Part shown: positions 24,889 through 32,907 of the stretch, in pieces
Position numbering within the stretch: the first letter of the stretch is position 1
How the letters are laid out: the number at the start of each line of letters is the position of its first letter
DNA from: JAGVSZ01 sp963747775
Lineage (GTDB): Bacteria; Pseudomonadota; Gammaproteobacteria; Burkholderiales; SG8-39
DNA: 64,000 bases
Direction of reading: 5' to 3'
Assembly: GCA_963747775.1 (NCBI GenBank)
Contig: CAVVGT010000009.1
Coordinates: 248,001 to 312,000, forward strand
Position numbers and translations under genes: made by a program
The notes under the pieces: model-generated
What the model was told of the DNA's origin: nothing
What the model saw: the letters and a program-made list of their open reading frames with translations, nothing else
Databases searched by the model: none

Positions 24889-25031
24889 CGCACCCTCCGC
24901 ACGCCGCTGCGCGTCTGGCGCAACGCAGCGCGGATCAGCCGGCGCCGCGCGGCCCGCGTGCCGGTGGGATGCGCGAACAGGCGCCGCGGCGGGCGCGCAG
25001 GCCAGAGATCCTGGACGGTGATGCCGTGCAT
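24885..25031 (-). CDS. small basic protein, 48 aa
   Basis: A 48-residue open frame starting at ATG 25031 with GGAGG three bases upstream, overlapping the next small gene by ATGA. The product is strongly basic: about a third of residues are arginine, mostly in the second half. The N-terminal third is neutral (M-H-G-I-T-V-Q-D-L-W-P). Such composition would suit nucleic acid or membrane-surface contact, but high-GC DNA also favours arginine codons by chance. The ribosome site and coupled overlap are the arguments for a real gene. Confidence 0.4.
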   Translation of the reverse strand: MHGITVQDLWPARPPRRLFAHPTGTRAARRRLIRAALRQTRSGVRRVR

Positions 25032-25173
25032 GCTGCCTCCATGGGCGTTCGAGGATCATGGAAGCAGTATGAGGAGGGCAGTGGCTCATAGCGCGAGCCT
25101 GCGAATCGCGCCGATGGGCGGAAGATCGCCTTCCGGCGTCCGCGACGCTGAACCGCGCTGAGCGTGGCGCCGA

Positions 25174-26154
25174 TCAGTCGACGTGGATACCGGCGTCCCC
25201 AACCACTTTGGCCCAGCGCGCGGTGTCGGCCCTAATGGTGGCAGCGAACTGCTCGGGCGTGCCGCCCGTCGGCTCGGTGCCGAGGGCGATCAGCCGCTCG
25301 CGCACGGCCGGCAACTTGAGGATGCGGTTGATCTCGGCGTTCAGCTTGCGCACGATGTCCGGCGGTGTGCCGGCCGGCGCGAGGATGCCGTACCAGGACA
25401 CGACCTCGAACCCCGGGAAGCCGGACTCCGCGAGCGTCGGCACCTCGGGCGCGCCGGGCACGCGCTGCGCGGACGTGAATGCGAGAGCGCGCAGCTTGCC
25501 GCCCTTGAGGTGCCCTTCCACGGTGGGAAGTGCCGTGACCACCATCTGGATCTGGCCGCCGAGCAGGTCCTGAACCGCCTGGCCGCCGCCCTTGTAGCCG
25601 ATGTGCACGATGTCGATGCCGGCGCGTGCCTTGAACAGCTCGCCCGTTAGATGGCCCGTGCTCCCGTTCCCGGCCGATGAATAGTTGACGCGCCCGGGAC
25701 TCGCCTTCGCGAGGGACACGAACTCGGCCACGGTCTGCGCCGCCACGCCCGGATGCACGACGATGAGCAGCGGCACCTGCGCGACGCTCGCCACCGGCGC
25801 GAGATCGCGCTGCGGGTCGAACGCGAGCTTGCGATACGTGCTCGGGTTGATCGCCAGGGTGCCGTCGAAGCTCATCAGCAGCGTGTAGCCGTCGGGTGGC
25901 GACTTAACCGCGATCTCGGTGCCAATGTTGCCGCCGGCGCCCGGACGGTTCTCCACCAGGAACTGCTGGCCGAGTGCTTCGCCGAGTTCCTGGCCGACGA
26001 GCCGCGCGAGCACATCGGTCGTGCCGCCCGGCGCGAAGGGGACGATCAGGCGCACCGGCTTTGCGGGATAGCCTTGTGCCGGCACGATCGTCGGTAGCAG
26101 CAGCGTCGCGGCGGCGACGCCGGCGCACAGCCAGCGGCGGATCAAACGGTTCAC
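25174..26154 (-). CDS. Bug/TctC-family periplasmic solute receptor (first of three)
   Basis: A 326-residue tripartite-tricarboxylate-type receptor. The start is GTG 26154 (V-N-R-L-I-R-R-W) with GAGGAGG and AAGG upstream; a signal peptide covers residues 1-27. Family marks: Y-P-A-K-P-V-R-L-I-V-P-F-A-P-G-G near residue 29, the E-N-R-P-G-A-G-G-N-I-G block near residue 67, and P-D-G-Y-T-L-L. Such proteins bind carboxylates or small aromatics; the expanded set is typical of Burkholderiales and most copies lack TctAB permease genes nearby, as here. It lies 44 bases downstream of a WYL regulator on the same strand, so regulator and receptor may be one operon. Confidence 0.9.
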   Translation of the reverse strand: MNRLIRRWLCAGVAAATLLLPTIVPAQGYPAKPVRLIVPFAPGGTTDVLARLVGQELGEALGQQFLVENRPGAGGNIGTEIAVKSPPDGYTLLMSFDGTLAINPSTYRKLAFDPQRDLAPVASVAQVPLLIVVHPGVAAQTVAEFVSLAKASPGRVNYSSAGNGSTGHLTGELFKARAGIDIVHIGYKGGGQAVQDLLGGQIQMVVTALPTVEGHLKGGKLRALAFTSAQRVPGAPEVPTLAESGFPGFEVVSWYGILAPAGTPPDIVRKLNAEINRILKLPAVRERLIALGTEPTGGTPEQFAATIRADTARWAKVVGDAGIHVD

Positions 26155-26198
26155 CCTTCGCGCCTCCTCTTCAATGGTTGGGGCTTCTGCGACCTGCT

Positions 26199-27167
26199 TC
26201 AGTAGCGCGATAGCGCCGCAGCCAGCTGCGCCTTCACCGCCGCCCGCAGGCTGGCGGGCTCGAGCACCTCGACGTGCGGCCCGTGGCGCAGGATGTCCAT
26301 CGCGAGCTCGCGGGGGTCGGAGAACGGCACTTCCAGCAGGTAGCTGCCGTCGGCCTCGAAGCGCGATTTCTGCTGCGGGTGCCATTCCTCGGCCGCCACC
26401 CAGCGCGCGCGCTCGGGCGTGAACCGGAGCCTCGCCCAGGTCGTCTTGCGACCGGAGAAGATGCCGTAACCGGACGCGAGCACTTCGTCGAGATCGCGCT
26501 CCGGGACGTTCTTCGCCTTCTTGTCGACCGGCTCGGCCGACTGGATCGCATCGACCGCAAAGCTGCGCAGGTCCTCGCGCAGATGGCACCAAGCGTCGCA
26601 GTACCAGTTCTCGCGATAGTGGACGAGCCGCTGCGGGCTGATCTCGCGCTCGGTGCGCTCGTTCGAGCCGCGGCTCACGTACGCGATGTGCAGCCTGTGG
26701 CGGTTCAGCACCGCGCTCGCGACCCGCTCGAAGTGCGGCAGCGCGAGCTTGCGCGCGCCGAGATGAATGATGCGGATGCGGCGTTCGATCTCGTCGGCCG
26801 GATGTTCGCCCGCACCGAGGGCGGCGCGCAAGCGCGCCAGCAGCGGCTTGACGTGCGGCTCGAGCAGGCCGGGCTGCACGCTCGCCAGGAGGTGCTGCAT
26901 CGTCAGGAGCGCGCGGATCTCCTCCGGACTGAACCAGAGCCCCGGCAGTTCGTAGCGCGGTGCCCCGGCCGCAGACTCCACAAAGCGGTAGCCGCGCTTT
27001 TCCCGGTCCCACTCGATCGGTGCGTTCATGCGATCGCGCATGTACTCGAGGTCGCGCTTGAACGTGGCGCGCGACACGCCCAGATCGTGGAGCAGATCCG
27101 CGAGCCGCACCGTGCCCCGGGCGTGGAGCAGGCGCTGGATCTTGTAGAAGCGTTCGGTGCGGTCCAT
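26199..27167 (-). CDS. YafY-type HTH/WYL-domain transcriptional regulator
   Basis: A 322-residue regulator with an N-terminal winged helix (residues 1-60, including L-G-V-S-R-A-T-F-K-R-D-L) and a WYL domain (about 140-215). The name-giving triad reads W-Y-C in R-E-N-W-Y-C-D-A-W-C. A C-terminal WCX-type domain follows. WYL domains sense small ligands or nucleic acid. The upstream DNA has repeated TGTCAC elements that may be its binding sites, and a hairpin 33 bases before the start. It may control itself, the Bug receptor downstream, or the possible small RNA transcribed divergently. Confidence 0.88.
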   Translation of the reverse strand: MDRTERFYKIQRLLHARGTVRLADLLHDLGVSRATFKRDLEYMRDRMNAPIEWDREKRGYRFVESAAGAPRYELPGLWFSPEEIRALLTMQHLLASVQPGLLEPHVKPLLARLRAALGAGEHPADEIERRIRIIHLGARKLALPHFERVASAVLNRHRLHIAYVSRGSNERTEREISPQRLVHYRENWYCDAWCHLREDLRSFAVDAIQSAEPVDKKAKNVPERDLDEVLASGYGIFSGRKTTWARLRFTPERARWVAAEEWHPQQKSRFEADGSYLLEVPFSDPRELAMDILRHGPHVEVLEPASLRAAVKAQLAAALSRY

Positions 27168-27177
27168 CGGGCCTCGA

Positions 27178-27245
27178 GTGACGGATCCCTGTCACTGTGG
27201 GCAGCGGGCTGCGGCACCGCTGCCGGAGTTGAAAAAACTTGTCAC
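27178..27245. promoter_or_regulatory. repeated TGTCAC elements and hairpin upstream of WYL regulator
   Basis: GTGAC at 27178-27182 faces GTCAC at 27191-27195 as an inverted repeat, and TTGTCACAG recurs at 27239-27247. Between them an eight-base-pair hairpin GGCAGCGG/CCGCTGCC spans 27200-27224. The position just before the regulator start fits autoregulation. The binding protein is inferred, not shown. Confidence 0.4.
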
Positions 27246-27388
27246 AGAACGCGCTACACCGCAAAGCCCTCTGCTACCTTGAGCGCGTCGTCATCGCAGC
27301 GCGCAGCGGGTCGCAGCCGAGGCGCGCCGCGGTAAGAGTTCCCCTGCGGTAACTTGAAGGCCGTGCTGAGCACGGCCTTTTCTTTTTC
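27246..27388 (+). ncRNA. candidate small RNA with intrinsic terminator
   Basis: The 221-base gap between a WYL gene start (27167) and a deacylase stop (27389), both on the minus strand, ends with a strong plus-strand terminator: a 10-base-pair stem (AAGGCCGTGC, loop TGA, GCACGGCCTT) at 27357-27379 followed by TTCTTTTT. No plus-strand coding gene precedes it and no ATG occurs on that strand, so it would end a noncoding transcript. No convincing promoter was found and the 5' end given is a guess. A repeated GCGGTAA occurs before the stem. Confidence 0.35.
27357..27388 (+). terminator. Rho-independent terminator facing right
   Basis: A stem of 10 base pairs with a three-base loop and a T-rich tail on the plus strand only. 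It abuts the stop codon of the minus-strand deacylase and cannot terminate that gene intrinsically, since no T-run follows the stem on the minus strand. Confidence 0.8.
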
Positions 27389-29068
27389 CTACGCCACGAA
27401 CTCCCGCAAGAGTTTCCCGGCGCGCGGCGGCGCCGAGAGCGGCCCTTTCGCGTCGGCCACGCGCTGCCCGTTCACCCACACGCCGTGCAGGCCGACCGCC
27501 GGCGTCAGCAATCGCGCCGCGCCCGCCGGCAGATCGAACCGGCGCTCCTTCGGCCCGCGCGCGACGGTCGCGGGATCGAAAAGCAACAGGTCGGCCGCGC
27601 ATCCCGGCTCGAGCCGCCCGCGGTCCGGGATCCCGAACACCATGGCCGGCTCGCTGGTCAGCTTGCGGACCGCCGCCGCCACGCCGAGCGCGCCGCGTTC
27701 ACGCACCCAATGCCCGAGCAGATGCAGCCCGAAGCCGGCGTCGTTGAAGAACGTGAGGTGCGCCCCGGCGTCCGACAGCGACACGATGCTGTGGGGATGC
27801 GTGACCAGCCGCTGCACGGCGTCCTCTTCGGCGTTGAGCAACAGCGCGGCGAACACCGTCTCGAGGTCCTCGGCCAACGCAAGATCGAGCAGCGCGTCGA
27901 GCGGATGCTTGCCCTGCTCGGTGCCGATTTGCGTCAGTGATCGGTTCTCCAGCTCGCGGTGCTCCGGACGTTTCGCCTCGACCACGAGCACGCGGTCCCA
28001 TTCGCCGTTGAACAGACGGAACGTGGCCGGACGCGCGAGCTCGGTGCGGATCGCGTTCCGGAATGCGCGGTCCGCGATGACACGCTTGAACGCCTCGCCC
28101 TTCTCCCCGAGCGCCGGCCGCCACGCCGCGAGCCCCTCGAAGGGATACGGCGCCGCGAGCGTGAAGTCCATCGTGAGCGGGCAGCAGGAGATGGCGCCGA
28201 CGAGCTTGCGGCCGCGCTCGCGCGCGGCGCCGATCAGCTCCAGATCGCGGAACACCGCGTCCGGGTTGGTGGAACTGTGGAGCAAGGCTGCGACCACGAC
28301 CGGCCGGCCGTTCCGCGCCGCGATCTCCTCCAGGAACTCGATCCTGGTCTGGCCGCCTTTCGTGAGCATGAACACGCCGCGCCCCACTTCGCCGAGCGCA
28401 CCGGTGAGCGCGAAGAGCTCCGCGTCGTCGGCCAGCCGCGACGGCATCGGGATGCCGCCGTCGCCGTTGTGCGCGGGGGAGGTCGAGGTCGCGAACCCGA
28501 TCGCCCCGGCTCTCATGCCCTCGACGACGATCGCCCGCATCCGCGCGACTTCCTCGGGCGTGGCGGCGCGCTGCGGGGCATCCTCGCGCAGCACGAAGGT
28601 GCGCACGCTCGAGTGCCCGACAAACGCGGCGACGTTGACGCCGAGCCCGGGGTGTTCGATGGCGCGCAGATAATCGGGGAAGCTCTCGAAATTCCAGCGG
28701 ATGCCGGCACGCAGCGCCTCGATCGACATGCCCTCCACGTTCGTGAGGTTGCGCATCGTGAGGTCGCGGTCCTCGGGGCGGCACGGTGCGATGGTGAAGC
28801 CGCAGTTGCCGATGATCGCGGTGGTCACGCCTAGTGCGGCGGATGCGGCGAGGTCCGGATCCCACGTGACCTGCGCGTCGTAGTGCGTATGGTTGTCGAT
28901 GATGCCCGGCGCGAGCGCGAGGCCCTGCGCCTCCAGGACCTCGCGCGCGGTGCCGACATCCGCGCCGATCACCGCAATGCGACCGCCGCTGACTGCGAGG
29001 TCGCCGTGACGCGGCGGCGCACCCAGACCGTCGTAGAGCTGCGCGTTGCGGATGACGAGGTCGTGCAT
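27389..29068 (-). CDS. N-acyl-D-amino-acid deacylase family amidohydrolase (second copy)
   Basis: A 559-residue amidohydrolase of the D-aminoacylase family. Metal site H-x-H is in I-I-D-N-H-T-H-Y-D-A near residue 60; other conserved points are I-G-N-C-G-F near residue 88, G-H-S-S-V-R near residue 148 and S-L-S-D-A-G-A-H near residue 430 with the catalytic aspartate. Unlike the copy at 0.6-2.1 kb it is intact and longer, with the insert typical of the subgroup lacking proven D-aminoacylase activity. It starts at ATG 29068, divergent from an alpha/beta hydrolase 85 bases away. Likely reaction: hydrolysis of an N-acyl or cyclic amide bond in the cytoplasm; the substrate is unknown. Confidence 0.85.
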   Translation of the reverse strand: MHDLVIRNAQLYDGLGAPPRHGDLAVSGGRIAVIGADVGTAREVLEAQGLALAPGIIDNHTHYDAQVTWDPDLAASAALGVTTAIIGNCGFTIAPCRPEDRDLTMRNLTNVEGMSIEALRAGIRWNFESFPDYLRAIEHPGLGVNVAAFVGHSSVRTFVLREDAPQRAATPEEVARMRAIVVEGMRAGAIGFATSTSPAHNGDGGIPMPSRLADDAELFALTGALGEVGRGVFMLTKGGQTRIEFLEEIAARNGRPVVVAALLHSSTNPDAVFRDLELIGAARERGRKLVGAISCCPLTMDFTLAAPYPFEGLAAWRPALGEKGEAFKRVIADRAFRNAIRTELARPATFRLFNGEWDRVLVVEAKRPEHRELENRSLTQIGTEQGKHPLDALLDLALAEDLETVFAALLLNAEEDAVQRLVTHPHSIVSLSDAGAHLTFFNDAGFGLHLLGHWVRERGALGVAAAVRKLTSEPAMVFGIPDRGRLEPGCAADLLLFDPATVARGPKERRFDLPAGAARLLTPAVGLHGVWVNGQRVADAKGPLSAPPRAGKLLREFVA

Positions 29069-29153
29069 CGGCGGGGTTCCGGCGGCGAAGCCCGAATCTT
29101 ACCGCCCTCCGTTGATCGGGTACGCTTCGCCTCTCGCGACCACGGAGGACACG

Positions 29154-30038
29154 ATGCCCCACGCTACCGCCAGCGACGGCGTCAAGCTCTATTTCGAAGA
29201 GGCCGGCAGCGGCAACGCGGTCATCTTCGTGCACGAATTTGCCGGCGACCACCGCAGCTGGGAGCCGCAGATGCGGTACTTCTCGCGCCGGTACCATTGC
29301 ATCACCTATAGCGCGCGCGGCTACCCGCCCTCGGACGTTCCCGACGAAGTCGCGAAGTACTCCCAGGACCGCGCCCGCGACGACATCGTCGCGGTGCTCG
29401 ATCACCTCAAGGTCGACAAGGCGCACGTCGTCGGACTGTCGATGGGCGGCTTCGCGACGCTCCACGTCGGTCTGAAGCATCCGAACCGGGCACGCTCGCT
29501 GGTGATCGGCGGCTGCGGCTATGGGGCGAAGCCGGGCGAAGAGGCCGGCTTCCGGGCCGAATGCGAAGCGGCCGCCGCCGCATTCGACGTCGAAGGCGCG
29601 AAGGCGGCGCTGAAGTACGCCATCGGACCGACGCGCGTCCAGTTCCAGAACAAGAACCCGCGTGCATGGCAGGAGTTTTCCGACCAGCTCGCCAGCCACT
29701 CGCCGAAGGGATCCGCGCTCACGCTGCGCGGCGTCCAGATGCGCCGCCCGTCCCTCTACCAGCTCGTGGAGGGCATGCAGGGGATCGACGTGCCGACGCT
29801 GGTGATGACCGGGGACGAGGACGACCCCTGCCTCGAGGCGAGCCTCCTGATGAAGCGCTCGATCCCCACCGCCGGCCTGCTCGTGATGCCGCGCGCCGGC
29901 CACACGATCAACATCGAGGACCCCGAGGCGTTCAACGCCGCCGTCGCCGACTTCCTCGCGGCGGTGGAAGCCGGCCGGTGGGAGCGGCGCGACCCGCGCT
30001 CGCGCGGCAGCGGCGTCCTGGGATTCGTCAAGAAGTAG
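29154..30038 (+). CDS. alpha/beta hydrolase
   Basis: A 294-residue single-domain hydrolase. The start ATG 29154 has GGAGG seven bases upstream. The oxyanion motif is V-H-E-F-A-G near residue 26, the nucleophile elbow G-L-S-M-G-G near residue 98, the acid is in V-M-T-G-D-E-D-D near residue 222, and the histidine in R-A-G-H-T-I-N near residue 250. The triad is complete. It resembles 3-oxoadipate enol-lactonase-like esterases of catabolic clusters, but no specific substrate can be named. It ends six bases before the convergent Rieske gene. Confidence 0.85.
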   Translation: MPHATASDGVKLYFEEAGSGNAVIFVHEFAGDHRSWEPQMRYFSRRYHCITYSARGYPPSDVPDEVAKYSQDRARDDIVAVLDHLKVDKAHVVGLSMGGFATLHVGLKHPNRARSLVIGGCGYGAKPGEEAGFRAECEAAAAAFDVEGAKAALKYAIGPTRVQFQNKNPRAWQEFSDQLASHSPKGSALTLRGVQMRRPSLYQLVEGMQGIDVPTLVMTGDEDDPCLEASLLMKRSIPTAGLLVMPRAGHTINIEDPEAFNAAVADFLAAVEAGRWERRDPRSRGSGVLGFVKK

Positions 30039-30044
30039 CCGGCA

Positions 30045-31214
30045 TCAGGCGATTGCCGCCGCGGCGAGGTGCGGCGCGATTGCTTCTGCGTACCACTTGT
30101 CGAACGCGTGCACGCAGCGCTCGCTCGGGTGGTACGGCCCCGGCACGCAGCCCGCTGACGCCGCCCCGCGCTGCACGCGCTCGCACAGCACCCAGTCCTG
30201 GCGGTTGGTGAGATCCCAGAACTCCACCATGTCGGCGGGATCGAACCCGGGCGCAGCCAGGGTCGGCTGCGGGAAGAGCCACTCGCAGACGACGCGCGTG
30301 CGGTCTGGCGCAATCGGCCACGCTCGGTGAACGAGCACGTATTGCGGATGCAGGCCGAGCATCAGGTTCGGATAGACGAGGTAGTAGTGCACGAGCCGGT
30401 GGTCGGCCTCCGACAACCCGGCGATGGGCGCCAGGGGGCTCGTGCCGCTCATCGACATCGTCGTGAACCCCTCGCGGAGCTGCATCGGCCCGCCATTGAA
30501 GCAGCGCCCGCTCGCGGCGAAGCCGCTCGTCAGATCGCTGATGCGGCTCAACTGCGGGTGCACCAGCGCACAGTGATAGCACTCGCTGTAGTTCTCCGCG
30601 ACGACCTTCCAGTTCGATTCGACCGTGTACTCGACGGCGCGCGCGCGCCGCAGCTCGGCGAGCCGATAGCGGCTTAGCTCGGGAAGATCCGAGAGCGCTG
30701 CCCCCAGCGCAGGCGCATCGCGGTCAAGGTTCACGAACACGAAGCCGCCGAACATCTCGAGCCGCGCTTGCGATAGCGGGTAGTCCTCGAAACGGAATCC
30801 GGCTTCGGCGCGCGGGGCGCGCAGCAATCGGCCGTCGAGCGCGTAAGTCCAGGCGTGGTAAGGGCAACCGATCGCGCCCCGCAGGCGCCCGCACGGCTCC
30901 TCAATCAGTTGCGCGCCGCGGTGGCGGCAGACATTGAAGAACGCCCGCAGCGCCCGATCCTCGCCGCGCACGACCAGGATCCGCTCGCCGCCGATCGCCT
31001 GGGTCAGGTAGCTCCCGGCATCGGGCAGGTCTTCCTCGCGTCCGACGCAGAGCCACAGGCGGTTGAACAACGCCCGCCCCTCCATCGTGAAGATCTCCGG
31101 ATCGGTGTACACGCGACGCGGCAGCGTTCGCGCCTCGGCGAGCGGCCGGCACGTGACCGCCAGCGCCGGCTGCAGTCCACCCCCGCGTTCGACCGTCGTC
31201 GGTGCGCGTTCCAT
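30045..31214 (-). CDS. Rieske non-heme iron oxygenase, alpha subunit
   Basis: A 389-residue ring-hydroxylating oxygenase. The Rieske [2Fe-2S] site is C96-x-H98 and C117-x-x-H120. The mononuclear iron site is in E-N-Y-S-E-C-Y-H-C-A-L-V-H near residue 215, with a D in D-L-T-N-R-Q-D near residue 345 as the likely third ligand. It needs a separate reductase; the ferredoxin reductase at 2-3.3 kb is the only candidate in view and is not linked. No beta subunit or ferredoxin gene is adjacent, so it may be a homo-oligomeric type such as choline- or carnitine-monooxygenase-like enzymes. It is divergent from an SDR enzyme, which could act on the product. Confidence 0.88.
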   Translation of the reverse strand: MERAPTTVERGGGLQPALAVTCRPLAEARTLPRRVYTDPEIFTMEGRALFNRLWLCVGREEDLPDAGSYLTQAIGGERILVVRGEDRALRAFFNVCRHRGAQLIEEPCGRLRGAIGCPYHAWTYALDGRLLRAPRAEAGFRFEDYPLSQARLEMFGGFVFVNLDRDAPALGAALSDLPELSRYRLAELRRARAVEYTVESNWKVVAENYSECYHCALVHPQLSRISDLTSGFAASGRCFNGGPMQLREGFTTMSMSGTSPLAPIAGLSEADHRLVHYYLVYPNLMLGLHPQYVLVHRAWPIAPDRTRVVCEWLFPQPTLAAPGFDPADMVEFWDLTNRQDWVLCERVQRGAASAGCVPGPYHPSERCVHAFDKWYAEAIAPHLAAAAIA

Positions 31215-31258
31215 CGCGCTAGTTATACCATCGCCGCTTTCCAGGAGAAGGAGCGATC

Positions 31259-32011
31259 ATGGACCTCGGACTCAAGGGCAGGAGCGTGCTCATTACCGGC
31301 GGGTCGAAGGGGATCGGGCTCGCGTGCGCGATGCGCTTCGCGGCGGAGGGGTGCAACCTGCACCTCGTCTCGCGCGACCAGGGGCGGCTCGACGCCGCGC
31401 GCGCCGCGGTGCGCGCGCAGGGTTCGGCCGAGGTGGCGCTGCACGCGGCGGACCTGCGCGACGGGGCGGCGGTGAAGCGCGTCGCGGCGGCCGCCGGCGC
31501 GGTGGACATTCTCGTCAACAATGCGGGCGACATCCCGGGCGGCTCGGTGCTCGACATCGACGAGGCCAAGTGGCGCCATGCCTGGGACCTCAAGCTCTTC
31601 GGCTACGTCAACATGACGCGCGAGGTGCTCGGCGCGATGAAGGCGCGCGGGCGCGGTGTGATCGTGAACGTGATCGGCATGGCCGGCGAGAAGCCGAGCT
31701 ACGAGTACATCTGCGGGGCGGTGGCGAACGCCGGGCTCGCAGCGTTCACCAAGGGCCTCGGCGGCAAGACGCCGGAGTTCGGCGTGCGGGTGGTCGCGGT
31801 GCATCCCCCGGCGACGCGCACCGACCGCATCATGACCCTGGTGCGCAACGTGGCGAAGCAGAAGTACGGGGACGAGTCGCGAGCCGACGACGTCCTCAAG
31901 GACGGCAGCTTCGGGCGGGTGATCGAGCCCGAGCAGGTTGCCGATACGGTCGCGTTCCTCGCCTCCGACCGGGCAAGTCACCTGTCCGGGACCGTGATGA
32001 ACCTGGGGTAG
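31259..32011 (+). CDS. short-chain dehydrogenase/reductase with atypical active site
   Basis: A 250-residue SDR. The start ATG 31259 follows AGGAGAAGGAG. The cofactor motif T-G-G-S-K-G-I-G covers residues 13-20, with N-N-A-G near residue 90. At the catalytic site the usual Y-x-x-x-K reads Y150-I-C-G-A, so the lysine is missing, and N-V-I-G-M-A-G stands where the serine strand lies. I recall an SDR subgroup with Y-I-A-G-S-type sequence here, so this is probably a subgroup trait rather than damage. The reaction is therefore uncertain. It is divergent from the Rieske oxygenase, 44 bases apart. Confidence 0.8.
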   Translation: MDLGLKGRSVLITGGSKGIGLACAMRFAAEGCNLHLVSRDQGRLDAARAAVRAQGSAEVALHAADLRDGAAVKRVAAAAGAVDILVNNAGDIPGGSVLDIDEAKWRHAWDLKLFGYVNMTREVLGAMKARGRGVIVNVIGMAGEKPSYEYICGAVANAGLAAFTKGLGGKTPEFGVRVVAVHPPATRTDRIMTLVRNVAKQKYGDESRADDVLKDGSFGRVIEPEQVADTVAFLASDRASHLSGTVMNLG

Positions 32012-32215
32012 CCGTCCCCGCGGCCTCTCGGAGAGGCGCCCCGGCGTAGGGCGCGAGTCGCACCGCCAACCGCGATCGCGCCCTGGCACACCAATTGCAC
32101 ACCATCGCCTGCCCTCGACAACGCGAGGGTGGTGCCCGGGGCTGGCGGCAATGTCTTGCGCCCGGACCGGGCAGTTTCTACCGCAGGGTTGTAAGAACCG
32201 AAAAGGAGCAATGCG

Positions 32216-32356
32216 ATGCAAAGCCTTATCAAGATATTGCTGGCCACCTTGTTCGCGGGCTTCGTCACCGGCGCCTATGCGCAGGGCGACACCAAGAAGT
32301 GCGACAAGCTGACCGGCGCCGACAAAGAGAAGTGCATGGCTGACGCCAAGAAGTAG
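32216..32356 (+). CDS. small secreted cysteine-pair protein, 46 aa
   Basis: A complete short gene. ATG 32216 is preceded by AAAAGGAGC. The product has a clear signal peptide (K-I-L-L-A-T-L-F-A-G-F near the start, cleavage after A-Y-A), leaving a mature peptide of about 24 residues that is lysine/aspartate-rich, with two cysteines ten residues apart (K-K-C-D-K-L and E-K-C-M-A-D). A disulfide is likely in the periplasm. Similar tiny K-C..C-M proteins are common but uncharacterised in betaproteobacteria. Codon use is less GC-rich than average. Confidence 0.65.
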   Translation: MQSLIKILLATLFAGFVTGAYAQGDTKKCDKLTGADKEKCMADAKK

Positions 32357-32907
32357 GGGACGCTCCCCGAGGACGCTCCGCTCCGCGGGACCGGGGCTTC
32401 CTCTGGGGCAAGGATCAACTGGCTCGCGCACGTGAGCGTCGGCCGCCGACGACAAGGCCGATTGAGTGCCCCGCGATGAGCATTGGCGAAGCGTGAGTCG
32501 CTTCGCTCGCCCTGCGCGGTGCGTGGCGGTCCACATTGAGCGCCACCGGCTGTTGGCCGTCGGCGACATCGCGCTCGCGCTCGTCTCTCGAGAGGGTCGT
32601 CCGCTTTGTGAAGCTCTCGCGCCGTACCGCGTCGCCGATCAGCGACAGCCGGATCGCGTCCGAATCGCCCGTTGGCGAACACGCTGCGTTAAACGATTGA
32701 TCCCTCTGGTTCTCTCGACACCGGGCGGCACACGGGTACGGGCATTGCACGGGAATAACGAGCGCGACCGACGATGGATCCACAACGAGCGGCAGCCTTC
32801 CTCGCATCACAACCGATGCGAAGGCGATCGGTTCGGCGGATGCCGCAGTTCGCCGTCCGTCGTGCCCGGACCGTATGCCCACCCGCTTCGGCGAAGGAGT
32901 GACAAAC
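32357..32907. other. gene-free stretch of 551 bases with a hairpin
   Basis: I see no convincing gene here: open frames on both strands lack ribosome sites, recognisable domains and the usual third-position GC bias. A perfect eight-base-pair inverted repeat GCGAAGCG/CGCTTCGC with a five-base loop lies at 32486-32506. Composition is somewhat lower in GC than neighbouring genes. It could be the remains of a decayed gene or a regulatory region for the secreted protein downstream. Confidence 0.4.

Noticed and set aside
27178..27282. A 34-codon GTG frame with C-x-C on the plus strand before the putative small RNA
   Set aside because: No ribosome site and it ends before the terminator hairpin; coding is not supported.
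31200..31258. TATAAC box close to the Rieske gene start, implying a leaderless message
   Set aside because: No acceptable -35 element, and a single six-base match in a short gap is weak.
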